In this document: positions 35,080-46,200 of the stretch, one piece after another
Numbering within the stretch: position 1 is the stretch's first letter
Layout: each line of letters begins with the position of its first letter
Source of the DNA: Bimuria novae-zelandiae CBS 107.79
Lineage: Eukaryota; Ascomycota; Dothideomycetes; Pleosporales; Didymosphaeriaceae
Reading direction: 5' to 3'
Length of the DNA stretch: 64,000 bases
Assembly: GCA_010015655.1 (NCBI GenBank)
Contig: ML976688.1
Span: 376,411-440,410, forward strand
Translations under genes and position numbers: made by a program
The notes under the pieces: generated by a model
What the model was told of the DNA's origin: nothing
Seen by the model: the letters and a program-made list of their open reading frames with translations, nothing else
The model's database searches: none

Positions 35080-36190
35080 GTTTCTCGTGTGATGTTCCGA
35101 GTTTGATGTCAGCACTGGATTGCTGAGAATTCTCGTAGGATTGAGTAGCTATGACATTTGTTCCAAAAGGTAACTGGCCAGGTGCTGGCAGGTTGACTTT
35201 GAAAGGTGATTTTGGACAAGGCTAGCGACGGTGCGGAAGCATGGCTTTATACAGGCGTTGGGGTTTGCGCAGGTGACAGCCGTGCGCGCTAATCGTCAGT
35301 GAGAGGTTATTGTTGACGATTAGCGGAAAATTTGGAAATCGTAAGCTTTTGGTTGTACAGTAACATTAAGTTGCGGGTCACGTTCAGCCGCTACACCAGA
35401 GTTAGAAACTGGTGGGGAATCCGCAGTGGATGGCAATAAATGCCGAAGCCTAAGAACCACCGGACCCTACGGAGTAAAAAAGCTTGCAAAGTGAAAGAAC
35501 CCGATAGACTAATGGCTAAAAACATCGACAAGGATGCTGCTCATTAGAAGCCCTGGTCGCAAGTGACCTATGCATGCGTATTCCCACAGCGATCTCTCCG
35601 CCACTAACAACCCCATCCTTACGTTCCCGATGGAACAAAATCCTGGGAAACAGAAAAGCAATATTTGGTCAATGAGAATTTCATTTTTTCGCCTCTTTGG
35701 CGTCGCTGTTCCAGCCCTTCGCATGCTCCCTTGTGACCTTGGAATTGTAACTTCAGGCAACCTCGCCCTGTACCATCAAGATTGCTTAAGAAGATGTTTA
35801 TTAAACATGCCGATAACGAATTGAGCGCTTGTCTATAGGGAAGACCTTCTTTCGAACCACATTCAAAGGGATGAATTGAAGTTACAGAACGAACAATGTG
35901 CATGCCTGCCACTCAGATCGAATGCACCAGTCTTAGCTTTGAGCGATGCTAAAGATTTGCACTGACAGTCAAACAACGATCATCTCTGGGGATTTCCAAA
36001 TATTGTTAGATTCCGTTCACTGTCTAACCACCACCTCCATATTTGCTATGTTGACACTCTGCCCTGTTCTCATATATAGAAAGACCGGTATGCCTTCTTG
36101 CTTTATGACAAAATGAAGCATCCACCAGCACAGCAACCAGTGTAGAGCTTCCACGTTGTGCCATGCGGTCCGGCAAGGTCGAGCGACCAA
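35080..36190. other. intergenic with palindrome
   Basis: No gene supported. It contains the 12-bp inverted repeat listed next. Confidence 0.45.
35287..35325. repeat. perfect 12-bp inverted repeat, 15-bp spacer
   Basis: CGCTAATCGTCA, 15 bases, then TGACGATTAGCG. It lies about 210 bp upstream of the ATG of the small minus-strand gene. It could be a regulator site, a hairpin, or ends of a tiny element; no flanking duplication was seen. Confidence 0.5.
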
Positions 36191-37566
36191 CTACTTGATG
36201 TACCAGCACTCCATGCTCTGGATGACATTGTTCCAAGTTCCGTCAGGCCGCTTTAGTTGATCGTCAAGATCTGGTTGATCCCATTTACCCCTCTTACCGA
36301 ATGAGCCCTTGTCCGAGTTGCAATCAGGGAGTCTATGAAGCGTTCAGGAGTGTAACAGAACACCTCAATAGGATTGGCCACTTACGCATAGTAGAGACAA
36401 GAATAGTCTTTGCCCTGGCTATGTTCGAATTGTCGAATTGAGGAGATGGCATCATTGCCCCTAGATTGTTCAGCACACAGCAATCACCAGTGGACAAGGA
36501 AGGCGTACTGGGCCGAGAAGGTATGACACCAGCCGTGAGATGCCCAGTCCTCGAGATAGTTGTAGAAATTCCGCTTATTAAAATGCTCATCGGAGTAAAG
36601 CTCAACCTGCCAAATTCAGTCTCATGCATTGGAGCGCTTGGATGACTCCTCCCACCCCCAACTGACCAGGTGAGAGTCCGGTGTCAAGATCTCGTGATCT
36701 TCGTCGCGCTTTGCAGGGCCGGACCCAAGCAAAGCCTTCTTGTCGGATTTAAAAGTACATTTAAAACTCTTGATAGGCAACTTGATTTTGTTCTTTCTTC
36801 CGTCTGGCTCGAGGTAGAAGGTTGGAAAAGCTCCGGATTGTTCCCAGTCTGTGCCGCACTTGTAATCAGAGTAGTACCAGCAGGCAAACCACCGGTTACC
36901 AGGAATTTGATATTGCGCGATTGACCGGGTAACGTAGCCCTTGGGGTAGTAGACGGGGATACAACGTTCCCATGCTATGTCCCCTTCTGTGGCCGAATTG
37001 ATACGTGTCAAGAAGTAGTCCTCCACGAATATCTCAGCCTATGATCATTAGCATATCCTTGCTTATACCATTACGACCAGACGAGTAAAAAATTTATAAC
37101 TTACTATGCGATGGCCAGGGTCGCGCTTGTCAACCAAAGCAGGCGCATGTCCGCCGTCAGTGACGGCACTAGTGTACGGCTTAGCGAGTGCATCATGACT
37201 GACAGCAACTGCGCAAGTTAGCATTGAACATTTTTAATGATAGCCTGCTGATTTCAACCCCGGAATCCACGTTCAGCGGATTCTTCGGATCGCAAGTTTC
37301 CGGGTCTTCCCAATTCCCCCAAGACGAGCTATCTCGAGGGACGGGGCTGACACAATCCATCGTTCGTGTTAGTACGACCGAGCTGTGCGAAAGCAGTCGT
37401 GCATGACGCACTGGTCGTCGGCGAACTATGATCGCTGTGGCATTGCGTACGTACCTGAAGTCGCGACGGAGCTAGCAATAATATCGCCAGCCGCGCCGTC
37501 ATCGTGTACGATGACGGCCACTGCCGCGGCCGAAACCGCCACCAAGACACGAAGGAGGATCTGCAT
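36191..37566 (-). CDS. secreted eight-cysteine protein with pro-region (effector-like candidate)
   Basis: Exons 37566-37455, 37208-37105, 37038-36667, 36606-36509, 36460-36386 and 36332-36191 agree in phase and give 300 residues. MQILLRVLVAVSAAAVAVIV is a signal peptide. A region without cysteine ends at a Kex2-type Lys-Arg (LVDKRDPGHR, about residue 67). All eight cysteines lie after it: ERCIPVYYP, WFACWYYSDYKC, SFKCTF, HGWCHTF, YSCLYY, PDCNSD and MECWYIK. More Lys-Arg pairs occur later. No family recognised. Part of the first intron (37346-37259) also reads as coding-like (SSWGNWEDPETCD), but its phase does not fit. The gene lies in a gene-poor stretch near the transposon nest. Confidence 0.62.
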
Positions 37567-38721
37567 TGTTCACAGCCAAACTGACAGGCGTCAGGGTTCA
37601 GAGCGAGTGGGCAGTTGTGGACCTTGAAAGCGCCCGCTCGGTAGTAGATAGTAGTCGATGTGGATTGCAAAGGGATGAGTGTGAGATTAAGGAAGGAGAG
37701 GAGACTGCGGCCGCGGGCGGGGCAAATACAAGCACGGCTCCAGGTCGAAGTGAGAGAACTGCGCACCTGAGCTTTGACCTCCTGCTCCACGTGGTGATAA
37801 CTGGCGCGGAAGGAGCGTCCGGGACCGCAGGTGATTGCCGTAACAAGAAATAGGGAACAACGGATCGGTGAGTAGCCAACAATCGCATACCTCTCCCACT
37901 TCGCGACGCCATATAGTAGTGTTCATGCATGGAACTTACCACGCAAGCCGGGAAACAGTCTCACCTAAGGATAAGTCCATAGATATCGTAAAGACAGGCT
38001 GTATTGAGAATACAGATTGATCCGCCGGGTGCTAGTGAACCCTTCCTACGCAACCGGGTGACTCGCAGCCTGCTGGACCTAGAGATGGACGGCGTAGCTC
38101 ACTAGGTGAACATTGCGTCTAATTCTTGGTCCGCGCGGTGATATCTTGGTCCCAGGTTCAAGGACTAGAAAAAAAGGTAGCTGAAGTTCAAGGTAGTAAG
38201 TGCTCTCACTCTAGCCTTGGGTACTCGACCAACTGTTCCACAGTTTTTTACGCATAAGAAACGCCTCAAATGCCCCAAAGCCAAGGCACGCAGCTGTTCA
38301 TACGCCCCATATTTTCCAGTCAGACACCAATAAGGACTTCCAGGATGGCCGCCTTGCCATCACCACCCCTTTGCTCTCCGGCCCCGGAATACGTCCTGGT
38401 TCGGGCGTGATCTCTTATGGGATCTCCTGCATATAGTGCACAGCTCGACTTGAAGAAGTACAAGCGCCTTGGTCTCCGTAACCCGTCAAACTCCAAGAAT
38501 ATCATTTTGAAGACCAGACGCCATGGAAACTTCGTGGGAGTACGTGTAGGAACCATGCGTGCTACCTTGTAGACAAGGCAACCAGCAGATTGGCTTAATG
38601 ATCAACTCGAGTATGGGTAATACCTGCCAATAAGATGTAATTCGTGTGAAAGGCCGCTCAGGGATGCCTCTACAAACTCGTCTAAGCCTGGGTTATACTT
38701 TCCATCGACGGCAGGTGTAGC

Positions 38722-38737
38722 CACGTGACTGACGTCA
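38722..38737. promoter_or_regulatory. adjacent CACGTG and TGACGTCA palindromes
   Basis: CACGTG at 38722-38727 and TGACGTCA at 38730-38737 are consensus sites of bHLH and CREB/ATF-type bZIP factors. No gene start lies nearby on either strand, so function is doubtful. Confidence 0.25.
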
Positions 38738-38898
38738 GAGGTGGTGTGTGTGGAAGGCACCACCTAAGTGCACGGACTACTGACTCAACAGACTCTCGCC
38801 CGCGCTCTCTCTCCTCTCAACAGACTCCTCACTCCACACACTCTTTTCTGCAGATAGCAATACAGCTTGTTTGTCCTCTCATATGCCTGCCTGCCTAC

Positions 38899-39026
38899 CA
38901 GACTTGTCAACAATCAAGCCAATCAAGCCGGTCTAGCCTAATATGGTAATTCACTAGCTCGTGTAGGTTAAGATGTTACCAAATTTGGCTAGATCGGCTT
39001 GATTGGCTTGATTGTTGACAAGTCTG
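38899..39026. mobile_element. 128-bp hAT-like MITE
   Basis: Two 40-bp arms (38899-38938 and 38987-39026) are inverted repeats with a single mismatch, around a 48-bp centre. The element starts with CAGACTTGTCAACAATCAAG and is flanked by the 8-bp direct repeat CTGCCTAC (38891-38898 and 39027-39034). Terminal CAG plus an 8-bp duplication points to hAT. No coding capacity. Confidence 0.88.
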
Positions 39027-40260
39027 CTGCCTACAGCAGGATGTAGCTCGTCTAATCGATTCCGCAGTGACGTTGTGGGTAAGCTGTTTTACTATCGCAT
39101 AGGAGTTACTATGAGACTCTGTGGTAGTGTGCGTGGTGCATCCGCGTGCTGCAAAATTGACACTTTCGCTGGCGACGACTGTCGTGGACAGGAGGTGGTC
39201 GGAGTGGATGAAATCCGACTTCGGACATCGCACCCATGATGCCGGTGCTTCGGACGTTTCTTAATTGCCCGGAACAGGTTAGTGCATTTATGTGCCACAT
39301 CGCACTTCCCACTCAAGGCTTCCATCATCAACGAGTTCGTCGAACCTAAGCATTCGGTCCTTATAATACCTGATAATACTTCAGGATTATCTTACCATCC
39401 TTTAGTACCGCTTCCTGTCTTGTGAGGCTTATGGTGGATCGAGCGTTGTCCAGGTGAGCCTTCCGTTACTCGACCTCACAAGGCACTCCGAAAACTCTTG
39501 CGACCTGGGAGCATTGTGCAAACATGGAGCAGGTGTCATAGAAAAGAGGCTTTTGTACAAGGTAGAGAGCTCGCTATGCCGCGCAGATACCGTGTCATCC
39601 CGTCAATCGAACGAACAGAATTTGACTACAGCGTGCAGACGCGGACGGATTACTTTATTGCGCTCGCTTGACCCGCCCTCACAAATTAGCGCGTGCATCG
39701 CAACAAGCCGGATTCACTGTGCTCGCTCCTTTAGGAAGTAAGAATGGTGGCTGCGTGGCATCTGGACTGGCGGAAGAGGGGCGGACGACGGACTTGGCAC
39801 GTCCTACTCGCCCCCACTCCTCTCGGCACCACGTAGGTCATCCTCCATTGCTTGGAGTCGCGAGACAGCGGTGTCTAGAGGCAGAGCCAAGAAGAATTTC
39901 GGAGATGAGCGGACCAGCGTTGAGCCGTAGGCTATTGGCCTGACTGTGATGAACTCTCGACGTCGGGTACTTGGGTACGGACTTGATCTTCAGTGCAAAA
40001 GTCCCGACCGACCCATTGACTAGAAGTGTAGAGTTAGCCCCCAATGATCATAAGTATGAATGAGCCTATTGTTAATAAGATGGGCTGTTCGTGCCCTAGA
40101 CACAAGTTTCCCCGACGAGCAGTTCTTTCCTTCTCTACTCAAACACATTCGTTTCTTCACGGAATTACCGTGGTCCATTCGTTTCCCAGGGTCCCTGGAT
40201 TTCACTCTTTACTGCAGTAACTTTTAGCGCATACCACTTGAAACAACCCACGGGGGCAAT

Positions 40261-41815
40261 ATGAAGTTTGCCAATCCATCGACGCTCTGGGCTATCGCAG
40301 CCTTCTCAGTCTTTCTCGGACATGCCCAAGCCCTTGGCGACTGCGACAGTGGTCCCTGGAAGGCACACGCTGTTGGATATGATACTGGTGGTCCATGGTG
40401 CGCCACTAAGTGGAAGGAGGGCGCTGCCATTAATGGTATACAAGCCTGGTACAATGGCGACAGCGTCAATGGCATTGAATTCCAATACACGAACGGGGCT
40501 GCTCCGGAGCGCTACGGTCAGATGACGGGAGACAAAAAAGAATGGCTCCAATGGGATACTACGCAAGAAGAAGTTGAGTACATAACCGTCTGGCCCAATG
40601 GTAGATCCGATGTCAAGCGAGTGGCTGCGATTGAAATCAAGATCAGCAACAGGGAACCGTGGAAGGCCGGTAACACCCCTAAGAATACCCAGGGCTACGA
40701 CAGTCCTGTCGTCAATGGCGCTGGCATCATCATGGGTGCTTATGGAAACCACGGGGGCAGCATTGACATGATTGCGTTCCTGATGATGGAGTCTGGTATC
40801 AAAAACCGGGAAGTAAAGGACTTCAGCCTGAATGAAGAGAGCCTCAATGGCGCGAATGAGAAAATCAAGAACGCGAATCCCGAGGCAATCGACTCTTTTA
40901 CTCAGGAGAACTGGACAGGTCAGAAGATGGAATACACTGTCGACAGAGAAATCCGGAAGTTGAAGAGCTGGTCCACCACGAGGAGCTCGTCGCACACGTT
41001 TGGAGGCTCCATTAGTGCAAGCATTGATTTTGGATTGCCAGCGATAGGCTTGGGTGGAAGTATCTCCACCGAATATCACTGGGAGACTATCAACTCGATT
41101 GAGACAACGGAGTCGGGTGAAAAGGAGGTGAGTGGTGTCTTCCTCGCCGAATAATACAACCGACTGATCGATGAAATACAGGAAACCCTCTACTTCTCGG
41201 TGGCTGGTATGATCCCCAAGGGCGAGGCTATCTACTGCGAGTCATTAGCTTTCAGCGGTAAATATGACTTGGACTATGGCAGCACGGTACGTACAGCTGG
41301 ATCCATATGACATGCGCATACCTAACATCTTACAGATTGATCTCGAGCTTCAGAGCGGCCAGCGTTGGACTTACCATGAAGCTGGAACTGTGAAGGGTGT
41401 CGCTTGGTCCAGGAACGAGAACAAATGCATCAGCTACAAGAAGGGGGAGAACGGCGCAGAGATATTGCAGGCTAAGCTCGCCGAGTGGAAGGAAAAACCA
41501 GAGAAGGAAGAGCAGGAAAAACTTGAGCGTGAGCAGAGGGCCAAAGAAAGCCTCGAGGGCGGCAAAGATACCGCAGCCCTTGAGAAGAAAGTCACAACCC
41601 TTCAGCAGCAAGTTGCAGCCCTGAAAAAACAAATCGCCGCCCTCAAGAAGAAGAATACGACACTTCAAGAGGAGAATGATCAATTAACGGCAGAGCTAGA
41701 CGGCACCGCAGAGACAGAGGAGCGTCGTTCTATCAAGATTGAAAACAACAGCCGTTCCCCGGTCCCTTCCGCTTCGGTGGTGGACGGTAAGCGTAGCCTA
41801 TCGTTCATTGCTTGA
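40261..41815 (+). CDS. secreted jacalin-like lectin / aerolysin-like pore-former with coiled-coil tail
   Basis: Exons 40261-41127, 41182-41286 and 41336-41815 give 483 residues. A signal peptide (FSVFLGHAQALG end) precedes a jacalin-like beta-prism region, about residues 30-125 (GGPWCATKWKEG, NGIEFQYTNG, RVAAIEIKIS), expected to bind glycans. About residues 235-350 resemble the aerolysin/ETX-MTX2 fold: alternating Ser/Thr-rich strands (SWSTTRSSSHTFGGSISAS), an amphipathic insertion-type loop and a late SGQRWTYHEAG strand. Unusually, a charged coiled coil with heptads of LQQQVAALKKQIAALKKK type follows (about 365-445). By family the product may permeabilise membranes; target unknown. The frame is intact and the gene lies about 0.75 kb from the transposon nest. 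Confidence 0.75.
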
Positions 41816-42562
41816 GCATAGGAACTTCAATTTCAAGACAATTCGCCGTACCTCGTTGAGGCTGTACATCGATGGTGGGATGAATACGGTGGCTAGATAT
41901 ATAATACTATACTCTTTACTTCAAAGAAGCCGTGTGGGCCCTGAAAAGTCTGGATCCGATGAACTGAGTGTTTTGATCGGCACATGTTGTCATCCTAAGA
42001 TATTTGACACAGAGACCGGCTGTGATTAGGTTCTCTAGTTCAAAAATATTCTTCAGCTTTTTATAGGGTTCCTGGATGGCAATATGCTGTGCCTGGAGGG
42101 TTACCTATGGTAGTGTGCAGAGACTCCAGCAGGACCCTACATCCATTGTCTCGGCTGTTATCGCACGTGCGTGTAGGCAGCCGCGTAGTGGTAGTTGCTG
42201 ATTCGACGAGGTTCTAGTGTTGAGGCGTAGCGCTGGACGGATCCATGGGCACGCAAAGGGACCCCTCAATCCAATCTTACCTGACCGAAACGACCACGAC
42301 AGAGGCAGTCTACCATGCACCTGTATGATATTGTGACGGTTCAGTATAGAAGCTTGGGCCACCCGCCTACGTGCGGCCTTGTGCACGTGATCCACACTAT
42401 ATTGCTCTATAGAGTAGCTTCTTAATTAAAACAACGATTGCCTCAACACTTACGCTCTTTTTTAACGTTATAGTTATAGACCTAGTTTACACCTACTAAG
42501 GCTGCTATGACTTACTTATAATTATTTATAATAATCCTATAATGCCTATTATATATAACTTA
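41816..42562. other. boundary between gene-bearing DNA and transposon nest
   Basis: Up to about 42430 base composition is like the genic part. After that it becomes AT-rich and TA-rich, probably belonging to the retroelement that received the Copia insertion. No gene supported. Confidence 0.5.
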
Positions 42563-42804
42563 TGTTGAGAATATATGGGTTCAGTCCAGATTGGTGGAAG
42601 GTAGGCTTGTGGTACTTGCTGTACAGAAGAGTGCCAAGCCTGGTGGTCCCTGCTCGATTGTACAGATTGTACCTCACGATAGCTTGTTTAATCTAGCACG
42701 CTACACATAATAGTTAATATAATACGTTGTAGTTACCCCGCCTTGTCCCTTACCTACTTAGTTATTTATAGTAGTTATACTACTAGAGGGACCTTATTTT
42801 AATA
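42563..42804 (+). repeat. Copia 5' LTR
   Basis: 242 bp, aligned end to end with the copy at 47838-48079; differences are mostly C/T and G/A changes, consistent with RIP. Confidence 0.92.
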
Positions 42805-42844
42805 GGTTATAAGCCTAGTTACTAACTAACGTTATTATTTCTTT

Positions 42845-43023
42845 AGAGTCGCGCAGGACTTAGCTACAATTTATAAAAGGAATTAGTTACTACTAGAGTT
42901 ACGCAGGACTTAGATTTAAGAAAGAATTAAACCTTAAGAGTTACGCAGGACTTAGCTATAATTTGCGAAAGGAATTAGTTATCGACTAGAGTCGCGCAGG
43001 ACTCAGATTCAAGCAGGAATCAA
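42845..43023. repeat. tandem repeats in the Copia leader
   Basis: Four units starting near 42845, 42895, 42937 and 42988 share a core of the form GAGTYRCGCAGGACTYAG. Spacing alternates near 50 and 42 bases, so the higher-order unit is about 92 bp. It lies between the 5' LTR and gag. Confidence 0.8.
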
Positions 43024-43079
43024 CTTCACCTATACACACCTTCTCCACGCTCGAGAATTGACAACGACTGCACCGCCTG

Positions 43080-43206
43080 CAGCATAACGCATCGCCTGCA
43101 TCACCTCATCGCCTGCATCGCCTGCATCGCCTGCATCGCCTGCATCGCCTGCATCGTCTGCACCACCTGCACCGCCTGCATCGCCCGCATCGCCCGCATC
43201 GCCTGC
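43080..43206. repeat. 9-bp minisatellite (CTGCATCGC)n
   Basis: About thirteen units of CTGCATCGC or close variants, just before the gag ATG at 43247. The minus strand gives an Ala-Gly-Asp repeat frame that I regard as an artefact. Confidence 0.85.
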
Positions 43207-43246
43207 AATCGACACATGTGAGCCTCCTCACGTCCAAACACATATA

Positions 43247-46200
43247 ATGGCCGAAGAGAAGGGACAGTGGGAGATTCCTAAATTCACAGCGGAGAATCAT
43301 GATAGTTAGTTCCGCCGGAACAAAGTCAAGCTAAGAGGGAAAAGAGTCTTTTACGTATATAAGAGAAGCCTGGAGGAGCACTGCCAAATTACTACTACTA
43401 AAGACCTGTTAGATGCTGTAAAAGGACTAGACATTATAGATAACAAGACTGTTAAGGCCCGCATTAATATTAACAAGAGAGATAAGTACCTAGAGGATAA
43501 AATAATTATAATTAACCTTTTATTTAGATCTCTTAGTAATAACGACTAGGCCTTAGTTAATAAGTATAACACTGCCTTCTAGTTCTAGGCTTACCTGCGA
43601 AAGAAGTACACCTAAGCTAACGCTATTGCTACTAACATGTATATAATTAGGATCTAGATATTTACATTTGATTCTAAGAGCATAATTATTAGATTATAGG
43701 AAAAGCTAAAAGATTACTAGCGTAAGCTTGTCTTAGTAGACGCTAACACTAATAGAGCCTATAAAGATGCTGCATTACTACTTATTCTTATTAAATTACT
43801 CCCTTTAAGTTTTAAGACTATAATTAACACCCTAAATGCTCAGCTTAACCTTACTGTTAAACAAAAGCTTAAGTTTCTAAAAGAGAAGGAGGTCCGAGAC
43901 CAGCAAGATACCAATGAACAAGCTCTTCTAGCATTCCGAAAAGCCCACAAGTACGTTCCGCCCCACAAGCGAGGCAACAAGGAGCTGTCATCCGACTCCG
44001 AACCTAGCGCTACGTCTGGCATCCAGTGCTACCTTTGCGACGAATCTCACTACATGCGAGACTGTTCAAAGCTTGTAAAGGCTCGAAAGCTCCTAAGGGA
44101 ATATAAAGCTAAAAAGAAGTAAAGGAAGAAGAAGCCGTTCCTTCTAAAGCTATCTAAGCCGCCTATTAAGTCTAGGAAATCTAACAAAAAGACTAGTAAA
44201 GTATATAGAGCCAAAGAAGAAGCTAGGTTAGAATTAGAGCTAGAGACATTAACTAATACCTTAGACTTAGAGGACGAGGAAATTGAGATATGCCATTTCT
44301 TAAAAGATATTATTAGTAAGGCCTCTCTATTTACCTAGGCCGGCGACACTGGCGCTTCCTTACACATATCTAACTAACCCTTATTATTTAGACGGATAAT
44401 TAAGATTAAGCGAAGACTTGTTTAGGTTAAAGGGGGAGAGTTATATATAGACTAGAAGAGAGAAGCTTAAGTAGTGTGTAAAGACAGGTCCTTAACATAG
44501 CTTTTAGATATACTACTTATACCTAATTTTAAAGTTAATCTATTATTAGGAAGACGAATTTGCGTAGTAGGCTTAAAAGGTTAATTTAACTTAAATACAC
44601 TGCGTTTTAAACTGGGAAAGAAGACAATTATTAAAGTAACTATAAACAACGGCCTCTATATAGTGTCACATATCGCTAATAGATACCAAGAGACAGCATT
44701 CCCAAGCACAGAATAGTATACACCAGCAGAATTTAACGAAACAGAATTCAAGGCTGGTGAAAAAGAGAGATACTTGCTGTATTATAGACGCTTCGTACAC
44801 CTGGGGCCTGCAAAGATCGCGAAGCTCCACGAAGTTACAACCCTCTAGAAGAAGATTTAAGTGCTAGAAAAGATGGAACTCTGCGAAGTCTGCGCCTTAA
44901 TAAAGATAAGGAATAGTATCCCTAAGTAGCTAAGTGAGTATAAGGCTACAAAGCTAGCTTTAATATAGTTTAATATTGCAGGACCCTTTTTAATATCTCT
45001 AAGAGGAAACCGATAGTTCCTCCTTATTATTAATAGCTACACGCGGAAGAACTGGGTCATCCCGTTAAAGTATAAGGGAAACGCATAAAAGGAACTTAAA
45101 GTCTAAAAGACCTTTATTAAATATTAAACTAACGAAAAGGTTAAAGCTACTAGGACTAATAACGCACTAGAACTCTTGCAACAAGTTAAGGAATAGAGAG
45201 TTATATAGGGAGTAGAACTATAGCCTACTATAATTACGTTATTACATTAAAATGGACTAGCTAAGCAAAATATCCAAACTATAGAAGCCGACATAAGAGT
45301 AATGCTTAAGGACGCTAGTCTACTAATTAAGTTCTAGGACAAAGCTATAGAGGCAGACATATACATGCGAAACCGCACTAATACAGGACCTATAATTAAT
45401 AGAAAGTAAGTTAGCCCTGAAGAGGCTTTTACGGGAAAGACGCTATCTATTAACTATATTTATGTATAGGGGAGTAAGTGCTACTCCTATATTTACCCTA
45501 AGACAATTCTAGCGGATTAACGACACGACAAGCTTGTAGACCGCGGTAAAGTTAGAGTATTTATAGGCTATTCTAAGATAATAAATAAGCAGTTTAAGTT
45601 CTATTCGCCAGAGCTAGGGTATACATTAAGAATAAGCTAATTATTAGTAGACGAAAACACCCCTGGAGGAAAAGTTAAACTACGACTGCGAAATATCCCA
45701 GCTAGACCACAAGGGACATAGAACACAATGCCAGACTAAAAACCAAGAGGAAGACCTAGGAAGGTTTTAGGGACTAATACTAGGACTAATACTAAGGAAA
45801 ACTAACGCCCTATTCTTGTTTAACTAGCAGAACTAATAGAGACAACTTTTGCAGAGCCGATAAAACCAACTTCTATAGAACTAATAGAACTAACTTTTGC
45901 AGAAATAATGGAACCAACTTCTACAGAACTAATAGAACTAACTTCTGCAGAACTAATAGAACCAAATTCTGTAGAACTAAATTCCGGGCTAATAAAGCGT
46001 AGAAGAGGAAGACTAAGGAAGCTAACTACTATTCCTCCTATTACCCTACCTTAAGACGAGCGAGTACCTGACTTAGTGAACAAAGAGCCTAGAAAACCTG
46101 TCAAAGTCTTGCCAGAAGCTCTACGATACTTTATAAGAGAGTCTAAACGCAAGAGGTCTAGCGAAGACACTATAGAAGATAAAAGATTCTAGAAAATTAT

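Larger units (their letters stand above)
37567..40260. other. gene-poor region
   Basis: About 2.7 kb with no supportable gene. It contains a 128-bp MITE and an E-box/CRE-like motif pair, both listed. The right end precedes the jacalin/aerolysin-like gene and presumably holds its promoter. Confidence 0.5.

Noticed and set aside
38088..38168. tRNA-like stretch with A-box-like (tagctcactaggtga) and B-box-like (ggttcaagga) sequence
   Set aside because: The T arm has no 5-bp stem around the loop and the acceptor ends do not pair, so no cloverleaf forms.
43030..43300. minus-strand frames coding Ala-Gly-Asp or Arg-Cys repeats
   Set aside because: They are read-outs of the CTGCATCGC minisatellite in the Copia leader, not genes.
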